Assembly (NCBI GenBank): GCA_025355875.1
Contig: JANXYV010000128.1
Location: forward strand, 1-49,516
DNA: 49,516 bases
Direction of reading: 5' to 3'
DNA from: Prolixibacteraceae bacterium
GTDB lineage: Bacteria > Bacteroidota > Bacteroidia > Bacteroidales > Prolixibacteraceae
The notes beneath the pieces were generated by a model. It saw nothing but the letters and a program-made list of their open reading frames with translations, searched no databases and was not told the origin of the DNA. Each line of letters begins with the position of its first letter. Position 1 is the first letter of the stretch. Position numbers and translations under genes: made by a program. Positions 24,763 to 34,202 of the stretch are shown one piece after another.

Positions 24763-26412
24763 TTACGGCAAAACTTCTTCCAAAATACTTCCGGCACAAT
24801 GGCCTGGAACAGGCATCCGCATGATTTCCATGATGGTAGGTGCCAGATCAACCCCGCTAATCCTTTTTCGTATCTGAATGTTCTTTACAGAGCTGCCATA
24901 AAATATCAATGGAATATTTGAATTATCATTATAAATGGCCTTCTCATATTTATAAACGGGTTGCCAGCCATCTTCCAACTGGTAAAGCACATCACCCGAA
25001 CGCTTAAAATTATATGAATTTGCAATTACGGCCAACTGCCCTTTGGTGTAATCGCCTTGAGCAAAAGAAGAAGAAGGAAGTGCAATTTTTATCCCTTCAA
25101 ACTGATTGATGAAATTGGCCGTTTTTACTTCGATATCTTCCGGCGAAATATTTTTCTTTTCAAGCAGATCGCGGTTGAAATAGAGCTGCTGATCGCCGAT
25201 GACCTCAATCCAGTCGCCTTGACCGTAGGTAATGTTCAGGAAAGATTTCAGCAAAGCCACAGCACTTTCAGGCGAAAAATTGCCAACCGGCATTTTGAAT
25301 TCCTCTTTCAAATAATCAGTCGGATATACGGAAGAACAGCTGGAAGTAAGCACAACCAGCACATTGGCTTTTCCGATTGCTTTGTCGACATAGTCTAAAA
25401 TCAGGGCCAGATCCTGATCAAGTCTCAGGTAAGTATCTTCCATTTCAACCGATGCAGGTCCGAATGAGCTGTTCTCATAATCCATGGAGGAAAAAGTTAA
25501 GGCCAGGAAATCAGGAAATTCGTCCTTCCCCAGTTTTTCTGCGATCATCAGGTTAATCGCAAAGTCTCTCACGATATTGTTACCAAAAGGGGTGGTTTTC
25601 AAAAATTTATAATCTCCTGAGCTTTCCATAAATTTTTTCATGCTGTACGGAAAAGTGTTCCATTTGCCCGAAAAACCTTTTTCGAGAACATAGTTGTCAG
25701 CCACACTTTCCCCGTAACTTGTAATTGGAAGCAAGGTGGTCCAGTCGCGTTGAGTAAAGTTTTTGGCAAATCCCTTTTCGTTGAACTGGCGCACCCATTC
25801 AGGAAATACGTCGACGTAATATGTGCTTGAAATCATGTTACCGTTTTGTGTATCGAACCAATAGGCACCATTGGCAGAATGTCCGGCCGATAGCACAGCA
25901 CTGACATCGTTCATGGCCACGCTAAATACTTTTGACTGGTTGCGGGTATTCATTTTGATTAGGTCGCCAATGGTTGGTGAAAGAAGTTTGGTCGCCGACC
26001 GCTCTCCTTGCTTCGAATCACTGCCAACTGTAATAAAATAATCATCGGCAATGCAGTTGATTTCCTTTTTTTTCAGGCGGTCGTACCAGCTATCGTTCAC
26101 GATGCCGTGGAAAGCCGGATAAACTCCGGTAAAAAGGGTCGCAGTCCCGGTCGAAATTTTCTGGACATGCAAATCGAGCTGGGCATTGTTGCAAACGGCA
26201 CCTTCATTGACCAGCCTTTTGAAGCCTCCGGCCTGAAACTTGTTCCAGTAACGGCTCAGATAATCAGTTCGCATCTGATCGACCGAAAGTACCAAGACGA
26301 GGCGGGGCACATTGGCTTCCGAAGATTTATTTTGTGCAATAATGGATTTAGGACCGAGAATTGTCAGTATAATCAAAACAATCAGAATATTTCGATTTGT
26401 CATAGCCAGCAT
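24763..26412 (-). CDS. PafA-like alkaline phosphatase-superfamily protein, probably inactive
   Basis: A 549-residue exported protein (signal segment ILIVLIILTIL, cleavage near IIAQ) of the PafA branch of the alkaline phosphatase superfamily. Fold markers are present: SVDQMRTDYLSRYW, FTGVYPAFHGIVNDSWYD, SAGHSANGAYWFD, EMEDTYLRLDQDLA and VDLAPTIMEIM. By alignment from memory to PafA, the nucleophile Thr79 is Ile, Lys162 and Arg164 are Asn and Val (AMNDVSAV), His309 is Ser (MDYENSSFG), Asp352-His353 are Ser-Cys (LTSSCSS), and His486 is Asn. Only the first Asp ligand and Asp305 remain. Phosphatase activity is unlikely; a binding or structural role is inferred. Start codon is uncertain (ATG also at 26403). 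Confidence 0.85.
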   Translation of the reverse strand: MLAMTNRNILIVLIILTILGPKSIIAQNKSSEANVPRLVLVLSVDQMRTDYLSRYWNKFQAGGFKRLVNEGAVCNNAQLDLHVQKISTGTATLFTGVYPAFHGIVNDSWYDRLKKKEINCIADDYFITVGSDSKQGERSATKLLSPTIGDLIKMNTRNQSKVFSVAMNDVSAVLSAGHSANGAYWFDTQNGNMISSTYYVDVFPEWVRQFNEKGFAKNFTQRDWTTLLPITSYGESVADNYVLEKGFSGKWNTFPYSMKKFMESSGDYKFLKTTPFGNNIVRDFAINLMIAEKLGKDEFPDFLALTFSSMDYENSSFGPASVEMEDTYLRLDQDLALILDYVDKAIGKANVLVVLTSSCSSVYPTDYLKEEFKMPVGNFSPESAVALLKSFLNITYGQGDWIEVIGDQQLYFNRDLLEKKNISPEDIEVKTANFINQFEGIKIALPSSSFAQGDYTKGQLAVIANSYNFKRSGDVLYQLEDGWQPVYKYEKAIYNDNSNIPLIFYGSSVKNIQIRKRISGVDLAPTIMEIMRMPVPGHCAGSILEEVLP

Positions 26413-26474
26413 AATTTGAGAGGCAAAAGTATAAAAACAATTATGCATCCCCAATCACAAACCATTTACCGAAA

Positions 26475-27002
26475 ATGAAAAAATATTCACGCCTGCCTTT
26501 AGTTCTGTTCTTTTTTTGCGGAATTACTGTTCAAGCCCAAAAACCTGAAAATTCAAAATCGGAAATCCTTGAGAAAATTCATTGGATGATTGAGCATTCT
26601 GATATGAATCAGGTCCGGTCCGGATTTCAGAAATCGATGAATTATAACCATTTTACCTCACTGGTTAGCGGATTGAAAGATGGAACCTTTCAAGGCAATA
26701 CTCCGGCAGATGATTACGGATATAGACACAAGGTCGTTTTTGAAGTGAAAAATGGCCGAATGATTTCAATTGATTACGATGAAGTTCTCCTGGACGGACA
26801 TGCCAAACAGCACGATGAAGAATACTGCAGCCGAATGATAAAAAGCGGTACGACGCCAGCTATTGCTTATCCCATTTATGAAGAAGAAATGCTGAGAAAA
26901 CAAGATTTCAATGAAGTGGATGCTGTGAGTGGCGCCAGCTATTCACTATACCGTTTCAAATTGGCCATTTTATATGCCATCCTGAATTCGGATCAGTTGT
27001 GA
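26475..27002 (+). CDS. Exported FMN-binding domain protein
   Basis: A 175-residue protein with an N-terminal signal peptide (about 21 residues, ending VQAQ) and a single FMN-binding domain. DGTFQG and YRHKVVFEVKNGRMISIDYDE form the characteristic beta sheet, and D149-A-V-S-G-A-S155-Y is the flavinylation motif, with Ser155 in the place of the usual Thr that ApbE modifies. It should carry a covalent flavin in the periplasm and take part in extracytoplasmic electron transfer. It is divergent from the PafA-like gene with about 62 nt between starts. No ApbE or Rnf/Nqr genes are in the window. Confidence 0.82.
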   Translation: MKKYSRLPLVLFFFCGITVQAQKPENSKSEILEKIHWMIEHSDMNQVRSGFQKSMNYNHFTSLVSGLKDGTFQGNTPADDYGYRHKVVFEVKNGRMISIDYDEVLLDGHAKQHDEEYCSRMIKSGTTPAIAYPIYEEEMLRKQDFNEVDAVSGASYSLYRFKLAILYAILNSDQL

Positions 27003-27399
27003 ACTGAGAATTCAGCCTGACGTTTCCTTTAAATTGGTTTTGGGAAGATGGTGGAAAGTTAATTTGCAGGTAACGAAATAACACCGAAACGATCACTTTA
27101 TTTGAGAAATACAATTCTGAATGGTTTTTGACAAAGATTTTAACTGTAAAAGGTCATATTTTTCGTCAGACTATCAATTTAAGTGCTGATTTTCAGCAAA
27201 AAAGACTACTTTTCAAATTCCAACAAATAAACGATGTCCAAAATGCTGACGAAAGTCAATCAATGTTGTTAAACATTCACTTCAACAATGATATCTCGCT
27301 GTAATCCTGAATTATAACTCCGGATTGGTTTTTTGTGAATCCGAATATCCTGCAACCGAATGTCCTAACTTTGGACATTAATTTAAAATTCAAACTGAG
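27003..27399. other. 397-nt intergenic region upstream of glutamate dehydrogenase
   Basis: No gene is visible. At 27303-27335 an imperfect AATCC/GGATT hairpin is followed by TTTTTT and could be a weak terminator or leader structure. TAACTTTG at 27366-27373 matches the TAnnTTTG promoter element 26 nt before the ATG, but no well-spaced -33 box was found. Confidence 0.4.
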
Positions 27400-28734
27400 A
27401 TGAAAGCAGACATGAATGAATTTCTGGAAGCGCTGAAGTCACGCACACCAGGCGAACGCGAATTCCATCAGGCAGTTCAGGAAGTAATAGAATCAATCTG
27501 GGAAGTGTACCAGAAAAACCCGAGATATCAGAAAGCAAAAATTCTGGAACGAATTGTTGAACCCGAGCGCACCATCATTTTTCGTGTTCCGTGGATCGAC
27601 GATCATGGCGAAGTGCAGGTCAACCGGGGATACCGTGTTGAGTTTAATTCCGCGATTGGCCCGTATAAGGGTGGTTTGAGGTTTCACCCTACCGTAACTT
27701 TAAGTGTGCTAAAGTTTTTGGGATTTGAACAAACATTCAAAAACAGTCTGACAACTCTGCCAATGGGCGGAGGAAAAGGAGGTTCTGATTTTAGTACGAA
27801 AGGCAAATCCGATAACGAAATCATGCGTTTCTGCCAATCCTTCATGACTGAACTGGCCCGGCACATTGGACCAAATACCGATGTTCCGGCAGGTGATATT
27901 GGTGTGGGTGGCCGCGAAATTGGTTTCTTGTTCGGTCAATACAAACGAATCCGGAATGAGTTTACCGGAGTCTTAACCGGCAAAGGAATTGGTTGGGGCG
28001 GGAGTCTGATCCGGCCTGAAGCTACCGGTTTCGGGGCTGTTTACTTTGTACAGCACATGCTTAGCAAGCTTGGAAAAGAAATTGAGGGAAAAACCTTCAG
28101 TGTTTCAGGTTTTGGTAATGTGGCCTGGGGAGCAATTATCAAGATCAACGAATTAGGTGGCAAAGTAGTGACCATTTCTGGTCCTGATGGTTATATTTAT
28201 GATGCCAATGGGATAAAAGGCGATAAAGTGGATTACCTTCTCGAACTCCGAGCTTCGAACAACGACGTGGTTGAACCTTACGCTGCCGAATTCGGAGCCA
28301 AGTTCTTCGCAGGCAAAAAACCCTGGGAATGCCCGGTTGAAATTGCAATGCCCTGTGCCTGTGAAAACGAATTGAACCTGGAAGATGCCAAAACATTGGT
28401 TCAGAACCGATGCTATCTCGTAGCTGAAACCTCAAATATGGGTTGTACCGCAGAGGCAGTGGAATACCTGACCGAAGCGATTACTTATGCACCGGGAAAG
28501 GCTGTGAATGCTGGCGGAGTGGCTGTTTCAGGCCTCGAGATGTCACAGAATTCCATTCGGATGAACTGGCCAAAAGAAGAAGTGGATAAATATTTGCACC
28601 GAATCATGAAGGACATTCATGAAACTTGCGTGAAATATGGTCAGAAAGGAAACAATGTAAATTATGTGGTAGGAGCCAATGTTGGTGGTTTTGTAAAAGT
28701 TGCTGACGCTATGTTGGCCCAGGGAATTGTATAA
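27400..28734 (+). CDS. gdhA: Glutamate dehydrogenase, NADP-type hexameric
   Basis: A 444-residue protein of the small hexameric glutamate dehydrogenase class. The reaction interconverts 2-oxoglutarate plus ammonium and glutamate. Signature segments are VNRGYRVEFNSAIGPYKGGLRFHP (substrate-binding region), MGGGKGGSDF with the catalytic lysine nearby, DVPAGDIGVGGREIGF, and the nucleotide-binding SGFGNVAWG. The length and the PYKGGLRFHPTV pattern fit the anabolic NADP-dependent type, though cofactor specificity cannot be proven here. It stands alone, with a 397-nt upstream region that may be regulated. Together with glutamine synthetase III at 38775 it gives both ammonium-assimilation routes. Confidence 0.96.
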   Translation: MKADMNEFLEALKSRTPGEREFHQAVQEVIESIWEVYQKNPRYQKAKILERIVEPERTIIFRVPWIDDHGEVQVNRGYRVEFNSAIGPYKGGLRFHPTVTLSVLKFLGFEQTFKNSLTTLPMGGGKGGSDFSTKGKSDNEIMRFCQSFMTELARHIGPNTDVPAGDIGVGGREIGFLFGQYKRIRNEFTGVLTGKGIGWGGSLIRPEATGFGAVYFVQHMLSKLGKEIEGKTFSVSGFGNVAWGAIIKINELGGKVVTISGPDGYIYDANGIKGDKVDYLLELRASNNDVVEPYAAEFGAKFFAGKKPWECPVEIAMPCACENELNLEDAKTLVQNRCYLVAETSNMGCTAEAVEYLTEAITYAPGKAVNAGGVAVSGLEMSQNSIRMNWPKEEVDKYLHRIMKDIHETCVKYGQKGNNVNYVVGANVGGFVKVADAMLAQGIV

Positions 28735-29117
28735 ATCCTCCCCCAACCACCTCCATAAGAGGGGGTTTTTAATTCTGATTACTTCGTTTCCAAGGCCAAT
28801 TTCGAGCTTAAATACCCGTGGCCGAGGATGCTTGGGGCAAATTTGCATCAGCAACTTAGAAACGATATGTTTGATGACATGCATAAGCAGAAAAGGTGAT
28901 TTATTAAAAGAAGTTGACTTCAAGGTGGCTTCCTAAAAACTTATCCGACCCTGGACTGAACGTTCTTTGAAAATATGAACAAAACTTTTCCCCTGCGGGG
29001 GAACAGAAAGGGGGCTTCGCTTTCATGGTATTTTTTCCTTTCATTTTCCAATAAAATAATATTCGCTTCATATTCAGGAGTTATATTTTCCCTTATTTTG
29101 CTCAAATTTTGCGGAAA
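28735..29117. other. 383-nt intergenic region with GC-rich hairpin repeats
   Basis: A C-rich/G-rich imperfect hairpin followed by TTTTT at 28737-28770 probably ends the glutamate dehydrogenase transcript. A second hairpin, TTCCCC-TGC-GGGGGAA, is at 28988-29003, directly followed by GAAAG...CTTTC. Both resemble the GC-rich core of the leader repeats at 7171-7200 and 9751-9780. No gene is seen. Confidence 0.5.
28737..28770 (+). terminator. Probable terminator after glutamate dehydrogenase
   Basis: CCCCC and CCTC pair with GAGGGGG around a small bulge, followed by TTTTT, just after the stop codon. The stem is imperfect and may be a remnant of a GC-rich intergenic repeat doing double duty. Confidence 0.5.
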
Positions 29118-29882
29118 ATGTTGATTGATACTCATTCTCATATTTATTCAACCGACTTCATTCATGATCTTGATGAAGTCATTCAACGGGCATATTCCAA
29201 CGATGTCAGGAAGATTATCCTTCCTAACATCGATAGTTCTTCCGTAAAAAATCTGCTCAATCTGGTCGATACCTATCCTCATATTTGTATTCCGCTGATG
29301 GGTTTACATCCAACTTCGGTAAACCAGGATTACATGGAAGAATTGCAGGTAGTCGATTACTGGTTAAAAAAGCGTAAGTTTTATGGAATCGGTGAAATTG
29401 GCATCGACCTTTATTGGGATAAATCATTCCTTGATGAACAGACATTTGCCTTTCGCCATCAGCTCGAACTGGCAAAACAATACCAACTTCCGGTTGTGGT
29501 CCATGTCCGCGATTCGTTTGACGAGGTATACAATATCTTATTGGAAGTAAAAGACGAAAACCTCCACGGCGTTTTTCACAGTTTTTCAGGAACTATTGAA
29601 CAGGCAACCCTGGTAACTGATTTAGGATTTAAAATCGGGGTCGGCGGAGTTGTTACCTTCAAGAAGAGTGGTCTGAACGAAGTAATCAAACAAATTGACC
29701 CGTCGCACCTGATCCTTGAAACAGATTCGCCTTACCTCACTCCTATTCCTTTCCGTGGAAAAAGAAATGAAAGTTCCTACCTTATCTATATTGCTCAAAA
29801 AATTGCCGACCTTCACCAAATGACAGTTGGTGAAATTGCAAAGATCACCACCGAGAATGCCCGGAAACTATTTGGAATTTAA
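29118..29882 (+). CDS. TatD-family metal-dependent hydrolase
   Basis: A 254-residue TIM-barrel hydrolase; TatD proteins act as 3'-5' DNA/RNA exonucleases. Metal ligands are seen in IDTHSHIY near the N-terminus, GIGEIGIDLYWD (Glu), VVVHVRDSFDE and GVFHSFSGT (His), and LETDSPYLTP (Asp). The ATG at 29118 is preferred to a TTG at 29109. It ends 29 nt before the asparaginase gene, so the two are probably one transcript, a pairing I believe recurs in Bacteroidota. Confidence 0.94.
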   Translation: MLIDTHSHIYSTDFIHDLDEVIQRAYSNDVRKIILPNIDSSSVKNLLNLVDTYPHICIPLMGLHPTSVNQDYMEELQVVDYWLKKRKFYGIGEIGIDLYWDKSFLDEQTFAFRHQLELAKQYQLPVVVHVRDSFDEVYNILLEVKDENLHGVFHSFSGTIEQATLVTDLGFKIGVGGVVTFKKSGLNEVIKQIDPSHLILETDSPYLTPIPFRGKRNESSYLIYIAQKIADLHQMTVGEIAKITTENARKLFGI

Positions 29883-29911
29883 CCGACACTTGTCAGCTAA
29901 TTATTGTCAAA

Positions 29912-30943
29912 GTGGAAAGCAAACCATCGATACTTATCATTTATACAGGAGGCACCATCGGAATGGTCCAGAAAACTGCCAACGGCATTTTGGTCCCTGT
30001 AAAGTTTGACCAAATTCAGGAAGAAGTTCCAGACCTCAACCGACTTGGATACAATCTTCAGGTAGTAACCTTCAATCCTCCTATCGACTCTTCAAATATG
30101 ACACCCACCATCTGGGTGAAAATTGCCAATACCATTGAGCGAAATTACCATAAATACGATGGTTTTGTGATCTTGCACGGCACCGACACCATGGCCTACA
30201 CCGCCTCAGCACTGAGTTACATGTTTGAAAACCTGGACAAGCCAATCGTTTTGACAGGCTCGCAACTTCCAATTGGAATACTCCGGACCGACGGGAAAGA
30301 AAACCTGATTACCTCCATCCAGATTGCCGCTGCGCAGAAAAACGGGATGGCGATAGTTCCGGAGGTCTGTGTTTATTTCAATTCAAAACTTTTTCGGGGC
30401 AACCGAATCTCTAAAAGGCATGCCGACGATTTCAGCGCTTTTTCATCGGTCAACTATCCTCCACTGGCCAATGCCGGAGTTGAAATTAAATATTCACAAG
30501 AAAACATTCACCGTTCAGCCAACAAGGGAATATTGAAGATCCGTACTCATTTTGATGAAAACGTAGTTATTTTAAAAATTTTTCCGGGAATTGGACGGAT
30601 GGTTTTTGAAAATATATTGAACATCCCAAACCTGAAAGGCGTCGTCCTCGAATCTTTTGGAACTGGAAATATTCCTACGTCACGCTGGATGATCAGTCAG
30701 ATAAAAAATGCAATCAAACGGAAGATCATCTTCCTGAATGTCACTCAATGCCAGGGAGGTGCAGTGAAAATGGGACAATATGAAACCAGCGCAGAACTGC
30801 TTGATGCGGGTGTTGTAAGTGGAAAAGACATGACCACCGAAGCGGCAATAACCAAACTGATGTTTCTTTTGGGCCAGGATTTAGATCAGGAAGAAATTAA
30901 ATTGCACCTGAATAAAAGTTTAATTGGAGAAATCAGCGAATAG
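29912..30943 (+). CDS. ansA: Type I (cytoplasmic) L-asparaginase
   Basis: A 343-residue asparaginase that hydrolyses asparagine to aspartate and ammonium. The N-terminal threonine motif IIYTGGTIGM and the second catalytic triad segment HGTDTMAYTASALSYM are intact, followed by KPIVLTGSQLPIG and RTDGKENL. No signal peptide is present, matching the cytoplasmic type. The gene starts at GTG 29912; no closer ATG conserves the first catalytic threonine. It is probably co-transcribed with the TatD gene 29 nt upstream. Confidence 0.94.
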   Translation: MESKPSILIIYTGGTIGMVQKTANGILVPVKFDQIQEEVPDLNRLGYNLQVVTFNPPIDSSNMTPTIWVKIANTIERNYHKYDGFVILHGTDTMAYTASALSYMFENLDKPIVLTGSQLPIGILRTDGKENLITSIQIAAAQKNGMAIVPEVCVYFNSKLFRGNRISKRHADDFSAFSSVNYPPLANAGVEIKYSQENIHRSANKGILKIRTHFDENVVILKIFPGIGRMVFENILNIPNLKGVVLESFGTGNIPTSRWMISQIKNAIKRKIIFLNVTQCQGGAVKMGQYETSAELLDAGVVSGKDMTTEAAITKLMFLLGQDLDQEEIKLHLNKSLIGEISE

Positions 30944-31000
30944 ATTTATTGAAGGTTTTTTTGTTACTTTGCCGCCCTGAAAAATAAGTCCATTATTTCA

Positions 31001-31090
<90 letters not shown>

Positions 31091-31257
31091 CTACTCTAAC
31101 TCAGACTTTTGGGAAACTGTTCTAATTGTATCACTTATCAAAAAAGATTTTGATATTAACAGAAATAAATTAGCACGATTTTTGCAACTGTTATACATTC
31201 TGTTTAGATTTAGCGCGCTCAAAATATATCCAAAAACGAGATCAGGGAGGATAATTA

Positions 31258-32208
31258 ATGAATCAATTAAAACCAAAAACCGGCTTCCAAATCATTTGGT
31301 TGATTGTTTTTTTGTATTCATGCCACATGACCCCAAATAAGTTTACTGACGAAACTCCTACCCGGGGAAAAGTTAAAGTTGCAGTTGATGAATCGTATCA
31401 ATTGCTGGCTGAAGCCGAACTTTACACTTTTTCATCAATTTATAAGGACGCACAAGTTAAACTCATCTATTTACCGGGAGACAGTATTCTGAAATTATTT
31501 TTGGATGATTCGGTTAAAGTAATCGTGACAAGCCGCGTGTTGACTGATAACGAAACGGAATATCTCAGAGGAAAATCAATAATCGCAAGGACAACCAAAA
31601 TTGCCCACGATGCGGTTGCCTTCATCGTCAACAAATCAAATCCAGATACACTTATCAGGTACAATGCACTCAAAGATATTTTCCTGGGCAAATCTTCAAC
31701 CTGGAAACAAGTAAATCCAAAATCAAAACTCGGGAATATAAAAGTTGTGTTTGACAATCCCGCTTCGAACAATGTACAGACAATCACGAGCAAATTTGGA
31801 TTAGCCGGTTCGCTTCCCAACAATTGTTTTTCAGTAACCAAAAATTCTGAAGTTGTAAGTTATGTTGAGAGTCATCCGGAAACAGTAGGTATTATCGGTG
31901 TAAACTGGATCAGTGATCCGCGTGATTCAATCAGCCATTCGTTTTTAAATAAGATTAAAGTTGTTTCGATCACTCCCGAATATTATTCCGAAGGAAATGA
32001 CTTCTACTCGCCGCATCCGGCGTATATTGCCAACCAGCAATATCCTTTTATCCGGGAGGTTTATACCATAAACCGCGAAACTTTTACAGGACTCGGAAGC
32101 GGATTTACCTCATTTGTTGCCGGGGATGCTGGTCAGCGGATAATATTAAAAATGGGTATGGTGCCTGCAACTATGCCGATCAGACTTGTTGAGGTTAAGA
32201 AAAATTAA
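31258..32208 (+). CDS. PstS-like substrate-binding lipoprotein
   Basis: A 316-residue protein of the phosphate-binding (PstS/SBP) fold, with a signal peptide and lipobox-like VFLYSC (Cys at about 22), so it is probably a lipoprotein. Family features include TSRVLTDNETEYL, IAHDAVAFIVNKSNP, LKDIFLGKSSTWKQVNP and the late TGLGSGFTSFVAGDAGQRIILKMGM. No phosphate permease genes follow; instead a TPR protein and the Exb/TonB genes do. In Bacteroidota such PstS-like proteins accompany Exb/TonB modules, so it may serve energy-coupled outer-membrane transport rather than phosphate uptake. It starts 30 nt before the TPR gene. Confidence 0.82.
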   Translation: MNQLKPKTGFQIIWLIVFLYSCHMTPNKFTDETPTRGKVKVAVDESYQLLAEAELYTFSSIYKDAQVKLIYLPGDSILKLFLDDSVKVIVTSRVLTDNETEYLRGKSIIARTTKIAHDAVAFIVNKSNPDTLIRYNALKDIFLGKSSTWKQVNPKSKLGNIKVVFDNPASNNVQTITSKFGLAGSLPNNCFSVTKNSEVVSYVESHPETVGIIGVNWISDPRDSISHSFLNKIKVVSITPEYYSEGNDFYSPHPAYIANQQYPFIREVYTINRETFTGLGSGFTSFVAGDAGQRIILKMGMVPATMPIRLVEVKKN

Positions 32209-32238
32209 ACTATAATTGTAATCAAATATTTATATAAA

Positions 32239-34077
32239 ATGAAACGGATATTAGCAATGCTCTTTATGCTACTTGCTCTTACTGCATTTAGCCAGAAAAA
32301 AAAGTCATCGTCAAAAGTTGATCCTGTCGTTTCACCATTCGACCAAAAGTTGAACGCTGCCTTGAATCTGGTTGCGAGTGAACAATATGAAGGAGCTGGA
32401 CTGGCATTTGAAGATTTGCTCAAAAGTGATCCAGGCAATGCCGAGGTAAATTATTATTACGGAGAAACGGTGATTAAAGAATATTTTTCTGACACCTTGT
32501 CGAACTCGATGAAAGAAATGATCACCAAATCAGAAAATTTATTCCGGAAAGGTATTCAGAAGGATTCATTGAATAAATTAAATGAAGTAGGTTTGGGAGC
32601 AGTCTGCATAATTCTTCAGGGAGATACCATCGCTGCTGATAAGTTTTTTAATAAAGCTGAAGCTTCGTTGCCAGTCAAGCAAAAGAATTTAACAATTAAA
32701 GATGCTCTTTTACTTACAAAACTTGGGTATTCGCAACTCCTGAACGATAAAATTACGCGTTATAAAAAAGCGCAGAATTACCTGAACCGGGCTAAAGAAA
32801 TTGACCCGGAAAATCCGAAAATTTATCTTGCCCTGGGAGATATGTACCTGCAGAAGAACGATGGAAAAAATGCTCTTGCTAATTACAATAAAGCACTCAG
32901 TTTGAATCCAAAGTCTCCGCTGCCAAAAATTAAAATTGGGAATATCTATATTCGTGCTTCAAATTTAACTGCAGCCCGTCCGTACCTTGATGAAGCACGT
33001 GGAATCGATTCAACATTCGCTCCTGTTTATCGTGAACTAGGTGAATTGTATACCATGGCTGGTCAGTTCAATCTTGCCAAAACGAACTTTCGTAAGTTCC
33101 TCGATTTGTCGGGTAATAATACTCCAGCCAAAATTCAGTATGCAAAAGCGCTTTTTAGATCGAAAGACTATTCAACTGCGTTAACAACTATCGAAGAAAT
33201 TCTTGCTGTCGACAAATCACGTAATTACCTGAACCGTTTAGCAGGATATTGCTGTTACGACAAAAAACCACCAGAACTTGTAAAGGGGAAAATGTATTTG
33301 GAAACATTCTTTAAAAATGCAGATCCGGCAAGTATTATACCGAGAGACTTCCTTTACTATAGCAGAACCTTATACAAAGTTGCCAATAAAGATTCTGTAA
33401 TTTTGGGTAGAGCCTTTACTGCGTTTGAGAAAGCCTACGAAATGGACCCTAAAAATGTGAGTCTTGCTTCTGAAATTGCTTCCGATTACTATTATTCGAG
33501 AATGTATGAGAAAGCTATTCTCTGGATTAATCTGAAAAATCAAAAAGGAAGAAAAGATAAAGATGATTTGATGTTAATCGGAAAATCATATTATCAATTA
33601 AAACAATATCATAACGCTGACAGCATATTTAATAAAATCATCGTTGAACAGCCCGACAATATGCAGGCATATTTATATATAGCCAGAACGGCCTCCAGTA
33701 TGGACCCCACCAGCGAACTTGGTTTAGCTCAACCAAAATTCGAAGCATTGGTAGAAAAAGCAGGAACTAAAACGACTGAATATGCCAAGGAATTACAGGA
33801 ATCCTATACTTATCTTGGATTCTATTACCTCCAGAAGCAAGATTACTCGGCATCTAAATCCTGGTATAAAAAACTATACGAACTAGATCCTGCAAATAAG
33901 CAATGGCAGATCCAATCTTTAAAATCACAAGCTCTAATTGCCTATAAAGAAAAGAATTATGTTGAAGCCCGTGATTTGTATACAGAAATTAAAAAACTTG
34001 ATCCTGCTGATCTGGATGCGGCAAAAGCAATTCAGGATTTGACCAAGGCGATAAATGCAGCTCAAAAAAAGAAATAG
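32239..34077 (+). CDS. Exported TPR-repeat protein
   Basis: A 612-residue protein with a signal peptide (ends TAFSQ) and many tetratricopeptide-like repeats. Clear TPR units are LKSDPGNAEVNYYYGE, IDPENPKIYLALGDMYLQK, YNKALSLNPKSPLPKIKIGN, APVYRELGELYTMAGQF and DMQAYLYIA-like segments, extending to the C-terminus (LYTEIKKLDPADLDAAKA). It is a periplasmic scaffold in the Exb/TonB operon, 30 nt after the PstS-like gene. A gap of about 125 nt, AT-rich, separates it from exbB. Confidence 0.87.
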   Translation: MKRILAMLFMLLALTAFSQKKKSSSKVDPVVSPFDQKLNAALNLVASEQYEGAGLAFEDLLKSDPGNAEVNYYYGETVIKEYFSDTLSNSMKEMITKSENLFRKGIQKDSLNKLNEVGLGAVCIILQGDTIAADKFFNKAEASLPVKQKNLTIKDALLLTKLGYSQLLNDKITRYKKAQNYLNRAKEIDPENPKIYLALGDMYLQKNDGKNALANYNKALSLNPKSPLPKIKIGNIYIRASNLTAARPYLDEARGIDSTFAPVYRELGELYTMAGQFNLAKTNFRKFLDLSGNNTPAKIQYAKALFRSKDYSTALTTIEEILAVDKSRNYLNRLAGYCCYDKKPPELVKGKMYLETFFKNADPASIIPRDFLYYSRTLYKVANKDSVILGRAFTAFEKAYEMDPKNVSLASEIASDYYYSRMYEKAILWINLKNQKGRKDKDDLMLIGKSYYQLKQYHNADSIFNKIIVEQPDNMQAYLYIARTASSMDPTSELGLAQPKFEALVEKAGTKTTEYAKELQESYTYLGFYYLQKQDYSASKSWYKKLYELDPANKQWQIQSLKSQALIAYKEKNYVEARDLYTEIKKLDPADLDAAKAIQDLTKAINAAQKKK

Positions 34078-34202
34078 GTCTTCGGAAATATTTTTTTCAC
34101 AAATACTGTTAAAATTCTGCATTAAAAATTGAATTATTTTATTTTCTTTGAGGTCAGAAATTAAACTATTGTTTTATAATTTACTTTAAATAAAAATTGA
34201 AA

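Noticed and set aside
31258-32208. Start of a high-affinity phosphate (pst) operon
   Set aside because: No pstC, pstA, pstB or phoU genes follow; the operon continues with TPR, ExbB, ExbD and TonB genes.
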